Shown here: positions 17,222-25,290 of the stretch, one piece after another | How positions within the stretch are numbered: the stretch's first letter is position 1 | Layout of the letters: every line of letters begins with the position of its first letter | Assembly: GCF_009193355.1 (NCBI RefSeq) | Contig: NZ_WBVT01000009.1 | Span: 29,403-93,402 of the forward strand | DNA: 64,000 nucleotides | Reading direction: 5' to 3' | Origin: Bifidobacterium leontopitheci | GTDB lineage: Bacteria > Actinomycetota > Actinomycetes > Actinomycetales > Bifidobacteriaceae | Notes under the pieces: generated by a model | Databases searched by the model: none | Told to the model about the DNA's origin: nothing | The model's input: the letters and a program-made list of their open reading frames with translations, nothing else | Translations under genes and position numbers: made by a program

Positions 17222-17255
17222 GCTACGAAATCCGTAGCGCTACGGAATACGTAGC
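17222..17255. promoter_or_regulatory. Tandem 17-bp palindromic operator of YhgE-TetR operon
   Basis: Two adjacent copies of GCTACGRAATMCGTAGC occupy 17222-17238 and 17239-17255 without a gap, so the join also makes the perfect palindrome TCCGTAGCGCTACGGA. The minus-strand -10-like box TATGCT (17253-17258) touches the second copy. Two adjacent dyads suit two TetR dimers, and the operon encodes a TetR protein as its last gene. Confidence 0.75.
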
Positions 17256-17425
17256 ATAGGCGTGATGGTGGTCTCCGCCGCCAAGTCGCGCCGATTACAG
17301 TGTGTCACTAGTCACTATGTCTAGTTTTATGACTGCTGGCCGTCATCTCACCTTCCACCTCTCGTGGCGCCCCTGACTCGACGTCATATCCTGGACGTCA
17401 TATCCTGCCGTATCATCGGCGCAAT

Positions 17426-17605
17426 GCGTCCGTTCCCGACTGCTTCCGGGGCCGTTCCAGTTGGAAACGGCCGCAAATCGGGCCCTCAGCGTCCGTTTTC
17501 GACCAATTCCCCTGCGGTCTTCGTCGCAAACGGCCGCAAACAACGCGATCGGCGTCCGTTTCCGACTATGACCACGGCTGTACTGGCAGGAAACGGCCGC
17601 AAACC
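17426..17605 (-). repeat. Family F triple array, copy 2 (63-bp period)
   Basis: GCGTCCGTT starts at 17426, 17489 and 17552, and the complementary half GGAAACGGCCGCAAA recurs with AAACGG at 17465, 17528 and 17591. Both series step by exactly 63 bp, so half-site spacing inside units is also constant. The rest of 17028-17834 holds a C-rich stretch and no gene. Confidence 0.88.
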
Positions 17606-17834
17606 AGACTGCCCGCCGTCCCAGCAGACCGCCCACGGTCCGGTCGAGCCGTCCCCCGCTCAGCCGAGCCGTCCCCCGCCCAGTCGTCCCAGCCCAGTCG
17701 TCCCAGCCCAAGTCCCAGTCCACCCCCACCCAACCGCAACCCCCACCCCACCCCGGCGACCCGCACGACACCGCGAAATCAGAAAACCCGGCTACCATGG
17801 TGTGACGGACTCACACATCGACGTCGGAGGAACC

Positions 17835-18317
17835 ATGACATCCAAGATGAACAACTACATGCGCGCACGGGCGAAAGCCAACGAACGCTCGCCCTACTCG
17901 AAGCGCACGCCGGAACGGGTGATCATGTGCATCGGCGCCGTCTACTCGGTGGCCATGGCCGTGTTCTTCGCCCTCGCGTACGGCGGCCTCATCCCCGGCA
18001 TGGAGGACGCGGCCCAGGCGTCGTCGCAGACCCTGCAGGCGCTCACGCGCAACGCCAGCAACACCGCGCTGGTAATCTTCTACGTCATCGTGACCGCCGC
18101 CGTCGCCGCGGCCACCGTGGTCGTGGCGGTCAGGTTCGTCAAGCCGGGCCTGCGCAACGGCAAGGTCATCGGCTGGATGATCTTCACGCTCGTGTACTCG
18201 ATGATCACCGCCGACACCATCGGCCTGCTCGCGTTCGGCATCGCGTTCGGCCTCTACATGACCCGCGACTGGCAGCTCATCAAGGCGGTCATGGCCGCGA
18301 AGAAACCGCAGAAGTGA
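17835..18317 (+). CDS. Small integral membrane protein, unknown function
   Basis: Predicted 160-residue membrane protein that I do not recognise. A basic 30-residue N-terminus is followed by three or four hydrophobic segments (about 34-58, 78-102, 113-145) and a short basic tail. The ATG at 17835 is chosen because GGAGG lies 5 nt upstream; the longer frame from 17364 would translate the family F array. It is followed after 138 bp by the HAD phosphatase gene with its own promoter-like TATATT (18379). Nothing links the two functionally. Confidence 0.7.
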   Translation: MTSKMNNYMRARAKANERSPYSKRTPERVIMCIGAVYSVAMAVFFALAYGGLIPGMEDAAQASSQTLQALTRNASNTALVIFYVIVTAAVAAATVVVAVRFVKPGLRNGKVIGWMIFTLVYSMITADTIGLLAFGIAFGLYMTRDWQLIKAVMAAKKPQK

Positions 18318-18455
18318 CGGCCGCGTCGCCGTCCGCCGGCTCCATCCCCTGTGCATACCATGTCGCGCCCGATTGCGGTATATTGAAACGTCATATATCC
18401 GTGACTTCGTCCGCCGCCGCGCCGACGTGGCGGACGCAAGACGAAAGGAGCCGGC

Positions 18456-19295
18456 ATGACCGGAAAACTGGTGTTTCTTGACATCGACGGGACGCTGGCC
18501 GACGCCGACCACATCGTGCCCGAATCCGCGAAACTCGCATGCCGGCAGGCGCAGGCCAACGGCCATCTGCTGTTCATCTGCACCGGCCGCTCGCTGCCGA
18601 AGATCGAGCGCAGCATCCTCGACCTCGGTTTCGACGGCGTGGTGTCGGTGGCGGGCGCGCAGGCGAACATCGGCGACCGCGTGATCTTCCAGCGGTTCGT
18701 CTCGCCGGAGGCCATCGACCGCGCGACCGCCTACTTCAAGGCGCACGACATCGAGAACTACCAGTGGCAGGGCGCGGACGGCATGTACATCTCGCGCGGC
18801 TACCTGCATCATCTGCAGGCGAAGAAGTCCGCGTGGCGCAACGGCCAGTTCGCGCGGTACTGGCATCTCATCGACGACGTGCCCATCCCCGAGGGCAGCA
18901 CGCTCGGCCATGTGATCCGCGCCAGCAAAGGCTCGTATTTCAGCGGCCCCGCGCCGGAGGTCACGTTCGAGGACGTCGCGCGCGACCTCGCCCCCTGGTT
19001 CACGCTCGTGCACGGCTCGTACGACGCGATCTCGCCCAACAACGGCGAGCTGCTCATCAACGGCGTCGACAAGGGCACGGCTGTGTGCGAAATCGCCAAG
19101 GACCTCGGCTACAGCATCGCCGACACGATCGCGATCGGCGACAGTGACAACGACACGGCCATGCTCAAGGCGGCCGGCACGTCGGTGGCGATGGGCAACG
19201 CGACGCACGGCATCGAACGGTTCTGCGACATGACCACCACCGACATCCATGACGACGGCATTGCGAACGCGTTCGCCGCGCTCGGCCTGGTGTGA
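18456..19295 (+). CDS. HAD-superfamily hydrolase, Cof type
   Basis: Predicted 279-residue cytoplasmic phosphatase of HAD subfamily IIB (Cof-like). Motif I is FLDIDGT (residues 7-13, catalytic Asp pair), motif II the Thr in FICTGR, and motif IV IGDSDNDTAML near residue 230, with the family's Lys in GVDKGTAV. The cap domain lies between. AAAGGAG precedes the start. Such enzymes dephosphorylate sugar phosphates, nucleotides or FMN; sequence alone does not tell which. Confidence 0.9.
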   Translation: MTGKLVFLDIDGTLADADHIVPESAKLACRQAQANGHLLFICTGRSLPKIERSILDLGFDGVVSVAGAQANIGDRVIFQRFVSPEAIDRATAYFKAHDIENYQWQGADGMYISRGYLHHLQAKKSAWRNGQFARYWHLIDDVPIPEGSTLGHVIRASKGSYFSGPAPEVTFEDVARDLAPWFTLVHGSYDAISPNNGELLINGVDKGTAVCEIAKDLGYSIADTIAIGDSDNDTAMLKAAGTSVAMGNATHGIERFCDMTTTDIHDDGIANAFAALGLV

Positions 19296-19461
19296 CGGTC
19301 CGGCTGCGGCTTGCGGCTCGCAGACATGCCGGGCGGCGGCCTTGCGCGACCTGCAGGAGTAGGCTGGACGCTGGAGAGAAGCCGGAAGGCGCCTGATAGT
19401 CACGTCGGTTGTGTCGACGACGCTCTCCGCGATATCGCAATCGTTCACGAGGAGAGAGCAC

Positions 19462-20307
19462 ATGAGTGTGATGAAGAAGGCGGTCGCCGCGCTGTCGGGC
19501 CTGCTGATGGTCGTCGGTCTGGCGTCCTGCGGCAACGCGTCGAACACGTCGGGCGCGTCTGGCAGCGGCCAGAAGACATCGCAGTCCGGCAAGTCGTCCA
19601 CCAAGTCCGAAACCAGCAAGAAGCAGGAAAGCAAGGTCGTCAGCACTGACATCAACGACGACTGCTACACCATGGACCAGCTCAAGCAGGGCGCCGACTT
19701 CGACGGCATCAAGCTGGCCACCACGATCACCGCGCGCTGTTACATCGCGAAGAGCGGCACCATGCACGCGGCCGACGCCAACGGCAACAAGGTCGAAGGC
19801 GAGGAGGACCTCGCCGTCACGGTCAAGTGGACCGGCGAGAAGAAGGACGCCGTCATCAAGTCGCATAGGGAAGACAGCACCACGACGGTCCAGTATGTGG
19901 CCGAAAAAGTGGAACTCACGCTCCACGGCTTCGACGAGTACCTGCTGGCCGACGGCGTCGCGGCGAGCGTCCTCGCGCTGCACCCGTGGTACCAGAACAG
20001 CGGATACGGTGATTTTCTGTACAGCAACGCGCATTACGTCGCCGACTGGGACGCCTTCGAGCAGGCTCTCGAGAACGGCAAGGCGATCGGCGGCGACGAT
20101 GGTTACGGCAACATGACCGGCTTGGCCAACGTGAAGTTCGAGAACGACAAGACCGTCAGCGTGTGGGTGGTCAGCACGGTGGCGTTGGGATCCTCGAACT
20201 CGTCCGAGAAGGCCGATCCCATGCCCGACCCGGCGATGGACGCCATGATCTGCTACAGCAACGCGTGCGTCGTCTCCGCCGGCGAGCCGCTGAAGACGAG
20301 CGAGTGA
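19462..20307 (+). CDS. Lipoprotein of unknown function
   Basis: Predicted 281-residue lipoprotein. The signal peptide ends in LASC (Cys22); a Ser/Lys/Thr-rich linker to about residue 65 looks like a cell-wall spacer. The remaining domain of about 215 residues is acidic with a predicted mixed alpha/beta composition and two Cys residues (DDCYTMDQ and ARCYIAKSG) that could form a disulfide. I do not recognise the fold. AGGAGAGAG precedes the ATG at 19462. Confidence 0.75.
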   Translation: MSVMKKAVAALSGLLMVVGLASCGNASNTSGASGSGQKTSQSGKSSTKSETSKKQESKVVSTDINDDCYTMDQLKQGADFDGIKLATTITARCYIAKSGTMHAADANGNKVEGEEDLAVTVKWTGEKKDAVIKSHREDSTTTVQYVAEKVELTLHGFDEYLLADGVAASVLALHPWYQNSGYGDFLYSNAHYVADWDAFEQALENGKAIGGDDGYGNMTGLANVKFENDKTVSVWVVSTVALGSSNSSEKADPMPDPAMDAMICYSNACVVSAGEPLKTSE

Positions 20308-20366
20308 CGGATTGCGGGGGCGCGTCTGCCGGTGACGCGCCGTCTGCGACGCGCGTGCGGGGCGGA

Positions 20367-20395
20367 TTGATTTGTCCCGCACGCGCGTGTATATT
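20367..20395 (+). promoter_or_regulatory. Promoter of the tRNA-Lys gene
   Basis: TTGATT (20367-20372), a 17-nt spacer and TATATT (20390-20395) lie 9 nt before the mature tRNA 5' end. Spacing and both boxes fit a primary sigma factor promoter. Confidence 0.7.
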
Positions 20396-20404
20396 GGAAA
20401 CGTT

Positions 20405-20477
20405 GCCCCTCTAGCTCAACGGTTAGAGCAGCGTCCTTTTAAGTCGTGGGTTGTGGGTTCGAATCCCACGGGGGGCA
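20405..20477 (+). tRNA. tRNA-Lys (anticodon TTT)
   Basis: A 73-nt cloverleaf can be drawn: acceptor GCCCCTC/GGGGGGC with one G-U, D-stem GCTC/GAGC, anticodon loop CTTTTAA, 5-nt variable loop, T-arm GTGGG-TTCGAAT-CCCAC and discriminator A. The anticodon stem has one apparent T-T mismatch. CCA is not fully encoded (ACCG follows). A strong terminator follows at 20501. Confidence 0.88.
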
Positions 20478-20500
20478 CCGTGTAATCCAGAAGAAGCGAA

Positions 20501-20536
20501 AATCCCCCGGAAGCATGGCGCTTCCGGGGGATTTTT
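20501..20536 (+). terminator. Rho-independent terminator after tRNA-Lys
   Basis: A 14-bp perfect stem (AATCCCCCGGAAGC / GCTTCCGGGGGATT) with a 5-nt loop is followed by a run of T. Confidence 0.9.
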
Positions 20537-20585
20537 CGTTGCGGGGGCTGGGCTTGGGCGGTGGCGAGGAGTCTTGAGAAAGAGA

Positions 20586-20670
20586 AAGCCCGGCGGTTGG
20601 GCCGGGCTTGAGAGAGAAGAGAGAAGAAGGGGTTCAGTTATGTGCGGCTCGTTACTGCTTGCCGTGCTTC
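20586..20670 (+). repeat. Family K element, copy 1: hairpin plus conserved tail
   Basis: The hairpin AAGCCCGGCGGTTGGGCCGGGCTT is followed by a purine-rich tract and GAAGGGGTTCAGTTATGTGCGG. The same hairpin and tail occur at 26181-26262. No gene ends just upstream, so the hairpin is not simply a gene terminator. Confidence 0.75.
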
Positions 20671-20759
20671 CTATATAACCGCACGTTCTTCAACAAGACG
20701 TATGTGTTTGCTGGGAATACCATGAGAATCCCCGATTGCCGTCCTCGCCGTAGGTCGAC

Positions 20760-21211
20760 CGGCCCGCCCCTCGGCCCCCTCGGTGGAGGGCCGAGCCGCC
20801 AGAAACGCAGCGCGGTTGTCCCGTTTCTTGGCCCCCTCGGTGGAGGGGGCTGTCGGCCGTAGGCTGACTGGGGGAGCGTCACCCGCTTCCCGATTCAATG
20901 CATGATTGCCAGTGGCGCCTGTCTACCCCTCAGTCAGCTTCGCTGCCAGCTCCCCTCACAAGGGGAGCCGAGAGGGTGTGGTTCTTCGGTGGGGAGCAGA
21001 GAAAGTGTGGTCCTTTCGGTGACTGGTCGATTCGTGTGGCAGTCGCCGGCCCGCCATCTTGGCCCCCTCGGTGGAGGGGGCTGTCGGCGAAGCCGACTGG
21101 GGGAGCGTTGCCCGCTTTCCGAATCCAGTGTTGTAGTCGTCTATAGCGCCTGTCTACCCCTCAGTCAGCTTCGCTGCCAGCTCCCCTCACAAGGGGAGCC
21201 GAGAGGATGTG
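20760..21211 (+). repeat. Cluster of family A repeats around the ZinT-like gene end
   Basis: Between the tRNA and the gene ending at 21187 there are three short A units (near 20765, 20825 and 21060). There are also two copies of a variant (CCCCTCAGTCAGCTTCGCTG, then a CTCCCCTCACAAGGGGAG hairpin) at 20927-20983 and 21154-21211. The variant copies are virtually identical over about 60 bp. No gene is seen in 20478-21186. Confidence 0.8.
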
Positions 21212-21981
21212 GATTCCCCAGGCAGTTCGGTCCATGCGGGCAGCTGATGCAGCGCACGCACGATGTTGCATCGGTCGAGCAGCGTCCCCTCGTCGGCGCA
21301 CATGGTCGGGTACCACATGCGATGCCGCAGGCGTGCGGCGGCTCCCACGCCCCTCAACACAGCCCGTTCGCTGATGCCGTACTGGAAATGCAGATGACTG
21401 AGCAGGCCGCCGCGCGCGAGTTCGCCACGCTCCGGCATCGGGTCCATCGCGACGAGCACACGGAATGGGCTTCCCTCCGGCGCGTCGACGGCGTGAAACA
21501 CGTAGCACGGCTTGCCTTCCAGACCGCGGTCGATCATATGATCCAGCAGGTAGCGGTACTCGCCGAGCGTGCCGCCGTCCGACCCCAGCCATGCGAGGCG
21601 GAATGCCGGCTGACCATACGCCGAACCGGTTGGTTTTCCAAGCGGCGGTTCTTCCGAGCATGATGCGCTGCCGGTGCCTTCGGCCAGCGGCTCCTCCGTC
21701 GGCTGTCTGCCATCCTCCGCGGCGCTGATCCGCCAGCCGCCGATCGGCGACCGGTTCTTGCGGCACGTCGTGCGGCACGCCCAACGCCAGAACCGCCGCG
21801 CGTCGCCGCGCATGAGCAGCCGGAACATCAGCTTGCCGCGCATCGCCGCGGTCGATTCGCGCCACGCCTGCCGTAGCGCCGGCTCGTCGCCGTCGATCAG
21901 CCGCTCGAAGCTCACCCACGGGCCAAGCCATTGGGCGATGTCGACTGGCGGGGTGGTGTTTCGCGTGGTGTCGGTGGTCAT
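21187..21981 (-). CDS. ZinT/YodA-like metal-binding protein without signal peptide
   Basis: Predicted 264-residue protein with a ZinT-like region. An N-terminal GPWVSFERLIDGDEPALRQA resembles the ZinT start, and the C-terminal half has RYLLDHMIDRG, then SHLHFQYG aligned with the family SHFHI metal motif, then RMWYPTM aligned with NWPTYYP. ZinT proteins bind zinc and are normally secreted; here no signal peptide or lipobox is visible, so a cytoplasmic location is predicted. The ATG at 21981 follows GGAG by 6 nt. The last five codons and the stop lie inside a family A repeat copy, so the repeat has replaced the native 3' end or supplies the stop. Confidence 0.68.
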   Translation of the reverse strand: MTTDTTRNTTPPVDIAQWLGPWVSFERLIDGDEPALRQAWRESTAAMRGKLMFRLLMRGDARRFWRWACRTTCRKNRSPIGGWRISAAEDGRQPTEEPLAEGTGSASCSEEPPLGKPTGSAYGQPAFRLAWLGSDGGTLGEYRYLLDHMIDRGLEGKPCYVFHAVDAPEGSPFRVLVAMDPMPERGELARGGLLSHLHFQYGISERAVLRGVGAAARLRHRMWYPTMCADEGTLLDRCNIVRALHQLPAWTELPGESTSSRLPL

Positions 21982-22023
21982 ATGTCGCTCCATGTCTGCT
22001 GGTCGTTTCGTCTGTGATGATCT

Positions 22024-22126
22024 GCGTCACGCGGACCGGGCAGTCCGTGTGACAAGGGTGGGAAAACCCTTGGAAATACTGGGTTTTTGCGGTGTCGTCA
22101 CTGTGCTCGCCCGGTCCGCGTGATGC
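22024..22126. repeat. Family B palindrome doublet, copy 3 (divergent arms)
   Basis: GTCAC begins at 22026 and 22097, again 71 bp apart, around the core CCCTTGGAAATACTGGG. The outer half-sites are of a different sequence (GCGGACCGGGC) yet match between the two arms, while inner halves keep the usual TGTGCTCGCCC type. Confidence 0.8.
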
Positions 22127-22204
22127 AGTGTGTGGTGTGTGGTCCGCGTGACGCAGTGCGCGGTTCGCGCGTGCGAGGGCGGGACGATCGGCGCGCGGAC
22201 GATC

Positions 22205-24292
22205 TCAGTCCGCATCATCATCCAGCCGCACGATCGCATCGCACCACAGCGCGGCAAGTTCGTCGTCATGCGTGACCACCAGCACCGCGCGGCCGGCGTC
22301 CGCCACCTGCCGCAGCAGCGCGCCGACCTGCATCATGTGCCGCCGGTCCAGACCGCTCGTCGGCTCGTCCAGCATGATGAGCTCCTTGCCGCACATCAGC
22401 GCCGACGCGATGGCCAGCCGCTGCTTCTGCCCGCCAGACAGGCTCATCGGATGCCGGTCCGCCAGCTTCAGCAGGTCAAGGCCTGCCAGGATCTTGTCGC
22501 AACGGCGGCGTGTGGCATCGGCATCGCCCGCTATGCCCGCGTCCGCGCTCGCGCCCAGCAGCACCTCTTCACGCACGCTGTCGGCGAACAGCTGGTAGTT
22601 CACGTCCTGCATCACCAGGAACCCCGCACGGGTCAGCTCGCCGGCGCGTGCCGGCCGGCCATGCAGCAGCACGCGCCCGTCAAGCGGGCGTTCCAAACCG
22701 CATAAGGTGCGCAGCAACGTGGTTTTGCCGGCGCCGTTGCGGCCCATCAGGCCGGTGATGCGCCCGGCGGCCAGCTGCAGGTCGGGGATTGCGCGGGTGA
22801 ATGTCGCGCCGGAGTGGCTGCGGACGGCATCTCGTCGGCCGCCGTGGCCGGCGTTGTGCCCGTTCTCGCTGCCGACGCCGGCGGTAGGGTCGGTGGCGTT
22901 CTGGCGGGCGTTCGGCCCGTTCTCACTGCCGGCGTCACAGTCATAGTTGGCAGTCTGTGCTGTGACACCGTTGTTGCTGCCATTGCGATTGCGCCGGCTT
23001 CCAGGCCGGTGCCTGCGGCGGCCGTGCCCGATGATGAGCCCGTCCGTAGCGATCACGATGTCGCCGATCGGCAGACCGCTGCCGGCCGAGCCGCTGGAGA
23101 GGGCCTCTTCCGCATCAATTTCCGCGGCGGGCCGTCCCGTTGCGCCGCCGAAAGCCCTCGAGCCGCCCGAACGGGGACCATCCTCGGCGTCATGGGTCGG
23201 TTTTTGGCTTGCTGTGGAGCCTATTCCGGAATAGGCGGGCATGGGCTCCGGTAGCGGCGATTCAGCGGGACGCGGCATTATTGGAATTCCGCCGTTTTCA
23301 GCGCCTCGATCGTCGCGAATATCGGCGGATACTTCAGCCGACGCCCGCCTGCTCCGGAATAGGCTCCGAAACAGGCCATTTTGCCCATGTGGTTGCCTGC
23401 GTAGCTGCCCGCAGGGCGCGTCGGCGCGACGGTCCTGCCCCGCATTCGTTTCGCAAAGAGCCTCCCGCGGCACCTCGCCGACGCTCAATTCGGCGACCCG
23501 GCGGCGATACGGCTCCATATCGAGCGCACGCAGCCCCATTTCGGCCAGCTGCCCGCCGCTCAGTGCGTGGAATTGCGCGGCCGTGTACTCGGCGGCGACA
23601 CGCCCCGCCTCGAACACCACATACCGGTCCACCAGGTCGGCGCACCAGGCAAGCCGATGCTCGGCGATCATCACGGTCACGCCGTCCGCCTTGAGCCGGG
23701 CGACCATATCATGCAGGCCGCGCATCGCCTCCGCGTCGAGGTTGCTTGTCGGCTCGTCCATGACCATGATCCGCGGCACGGGCATCGTCGCGGCGGCCAC
23801 GGCGAGCCGCTGCTGCTGGCCGCCGGACAGCGTGAACACAGGCCGGTCCAGCAGCGGCCCGAGCTCGAACCGCCGCGCGACCTCGGCAAGCCGCGTGCGG
23901 ATCCGCTGCGGTTGCCAGCCGAGGTTCTCGCAGGCGAACGCCATCTCTGAGGTCGTGTCCGCGTTGAAATACTGGGTTTTCGGATTCTGGAACACGCTGC
24001 CGGCGAGCGGCACGAGCGCGTCGACCGTCACCTGGTCGCCGCGCAGTCCGCCGACCTCGCGCAATCCGGTGAGCGGACCTTCGTAGAACTCGGGGATCAG
24101 GCCGTTGAGCAGTCGCGTCACCGTCGTCTTGCCGCAGCCGCTTTGCCCGCATAGCATGACCACTTCGCCCGCGCGCACGGTGAGGGTGACGTGATTCAGT
24201 GCCGTTGCGGTCGTATCGTGCGCAGTGCCTGCGGAGTTTTCCGTCGCCTGATATTCGAACGAGCAGTCGCGCAATTCGATGATGTCGCTCAC
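22205..24292 (-). CDS. ECF transporter fused double ATPase (EcfA1-EcfA2)
   Basis: Predicted 695-residue protein with two ABC ATPase domains. Domain 1 (about 1-240) has Walker A GQSGCGKTT, LSGGQQQR and MDEPTSNLD. Domain 2 has GRNGAGKTT (near 515), LSGGQKQR and LDEPTSGLD. The linker and the first strands of domain 2 (about 250-490) are long and low-complexity: residues about 303-361 are encoded by a 170-bp repeat (family I), and a 65-residue Asn/Gly/Arg-rich stretch interrupts domain 2 before Walker A. The start is GTG at 24292, overlapping the T-component stop (GTGA) and preceded by GGAGGTG. It powers vitamin or metabolite uptake with the T and S proteins. Confidence 0.9.
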   Translation of the reverse strand: MSDIIELRDCSFEYQATENSAGTAHDTTATALNHVTLTVRAGEVVMLCGQSGCGKTTVTRLLNGLIPEFYEGPLTGLREVGGLRGDQVTVDALVPLAGSVFQNPKTQYFNADTTSEMAFACENLGWQPQRIRTRLAEVARRFELGPLLDRPVFTLSGGQQQRLAVAAATMPVPRIMVMDEPTSNLDAEAMRGLHDMVARLKADGVTVMIAEHRLAWCADLVDRYVVFEAGRVAAEYTAAQFHALSGGQLAEMGLRALDMEPYRRRVAELSVGEVPREALCETNAGQDRRADAPCGQLRRQPHGQNGLFRSLFRSRRASAEVSADIRDDRGAENGGIPIMPRPAESPLPEPMPAYSGIGSTASQKPTHDAEDGPRSGGSRAFGGATGRPAAEIDAEEALSSGSAGSGLPIGDIVIATDGLIIGHGRRRHRPGSRRNRNGSNNGVTAQTANYDCDAGSENGPNARQNATDPTAGVGSENGHNAGHGGRRDAVRSHSGATFTRAIPDLQLAAGRITGLMGRNGAGKTTLLRTLCGLERPLDGRVLLHGRPARAGELTRAGFLVMQDVNYQLFADSVREEVLLGASADAGIAGDADATRRRCDKILAGLDLLKLADRHPMSLSGGQKQRLAIASALMCGKELIMLDEPTSGLDRRHMMQVGALLRQVADAGRAVLVVTHDDELAALWCDAIVRLDDDAD
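23210..23385. repeat. Family I element inside the ECF ATPase gene
   Basis: The end sequences CTATTCCGGAATAGGCGGGC (23221) and GCCCGCCTGCTCCGGAATAG (23343) and the internal TTCCGCCGTTTTC match intergenic copies at 34972, 40084 and 47494. Right-end GAAACAGGCC is also conserved. In this gene the element is translated in the linker between the two ATPase domains. Confidence 0.85.
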
Positions 24293-25290
24293 AGCACACC
24301 TCCGATTCCCAGTGCGAGCGGCAGCGTGCACACCGCCATCGCCGCCCAGTCGAACCATCGCATCCGAATCTCGATCATGCTGGTGTGCCGGCCGGGCAGT
24401 CCGAGGCCTTTGGTCAGCGCGGCCGCCGACAGGTCGCGCGAGACGATCGTCGCGTTCATCAGCAGCGGCACGATGACGAATTCCAGGGTCTGCACGGGAT
24501 GGCGCAGCACGCCCAGCCGGCCGGATGCGATGCCGCGCAACGCCATCGCGTCGCGGATGGAACGGTAGTCGCGCGCGATTGTCGGGAAGAAGCGGATCAC
24601 CACCATGCAGGGGATCGTCACCGATTCCGGCACCCGCATCCGTCGCATCGCGCAGACGAACTCGCTCACCCGCGTGGTCGTGAACGCGTATGCGCCGGTG
24701 ATCAGGCAGGGCATCATCATGCGCAGGCCGACCGAGAACAGGCCGACGACGTGCAGCCAGACGGGCAGGGCGTCGGCCGTGGTCGCCGCGGCGGCGCCGG
24801 CGTTGGCGGTTGCGGTTGCGCTCGCGCCGCCCGTCGAGCCGGAGCCGGAGAGCGACGCGGCCCCCGACCACAGTCCCAGCGCCAGCAGCACGATGTACAG
24901 CGCGCCCAGACGCAGCGCCGCCCGCCATCGGCCGGCGACGGCCAGCGGCACGAGGCACAGCGCCACGAGCAGCGCCTCGGCGCGCGTGCTCACGTGGAAG
25001 AACAGCAGCAGGTTCGCCGCCAGCAGCAGGTACAGTTTGGCCCGCGGATCGAGCGCGAGCGTGCGGTTGGGGTGGAACGACGATGCGACGACAGGCGATG
25101 CTGTGTGGGCTGCCGGCGGCATCACATCGCCTGCCGCAGTCGTTGCGTTGGCTGCAGGCGCCGCGTTTCCCACGCCCGTCATGCCAGGCGTCTTCTCCTG
25201 CCGGCCGGACTGTCCTGGCAATCCGTCGCGTGCGCCCGGCGAGGCCGGCTCGCGCCGCCCCTTGGCCAACGTGTTGCCGTCAGAGCTCAT
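24289..25290 (-). CDS. ECF transporter T component
   Basis: Predicted 333-residue transmembrane coupling protein. A 75-residue low-complexity N-terminus precedes the membrane domain. The T-component signatures are present: RFFPTIARDYRSIRDAMALRG and the later coupling helix with SAAALTKGLGLPGRHT, which bear the Ala-Arg-Gly type motifs that contact the ATPases. A Gly/Ser/Ala-rich loop of about 35 residues splits two helices. It overlaps the S-component stop by 1 nt (TGATG) and the ATPase start by 4 nt, indicating tight translational coupling. Confidence 0.87.
   Translation of the reverse strand: MSSDGNTLAKGRREPASPGARDGLPGQSGRQEKTPGMTGVGNAAPAANATTAAGDVMPPAAHTASPVVASSFHPNRTLALDPRAKLYLLLAANLLLFFHVSTRAEALLVALCLVPLAVAGRWRAALRLGALYIVLLALGLWSGAASLSGSGSTGGASATATANAGAAAATTADALPVWLHVVGLFSVGLRMMMPCLITGAYAFTTTRVSEFVCAMRRMRVPESVTIPCMVVIRFFPTIARDYRSIRDAMALRGIASGRLGVLRHPVQTLEFVIVPLLMNATIVSRDLSAAALTKGLGLPGRHTSMIEIRMRWFDWAAMAVCTLPLALGIGGVL

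Noticed and set aside
24293..24958. N-terminal extension of the ECF ATPase beyond 24292
   Set aside because: The extension would overlap the T-component gene out of frame; the GTG at 24292 has GGAGGTG upstream and the typical 4-nt overlap.
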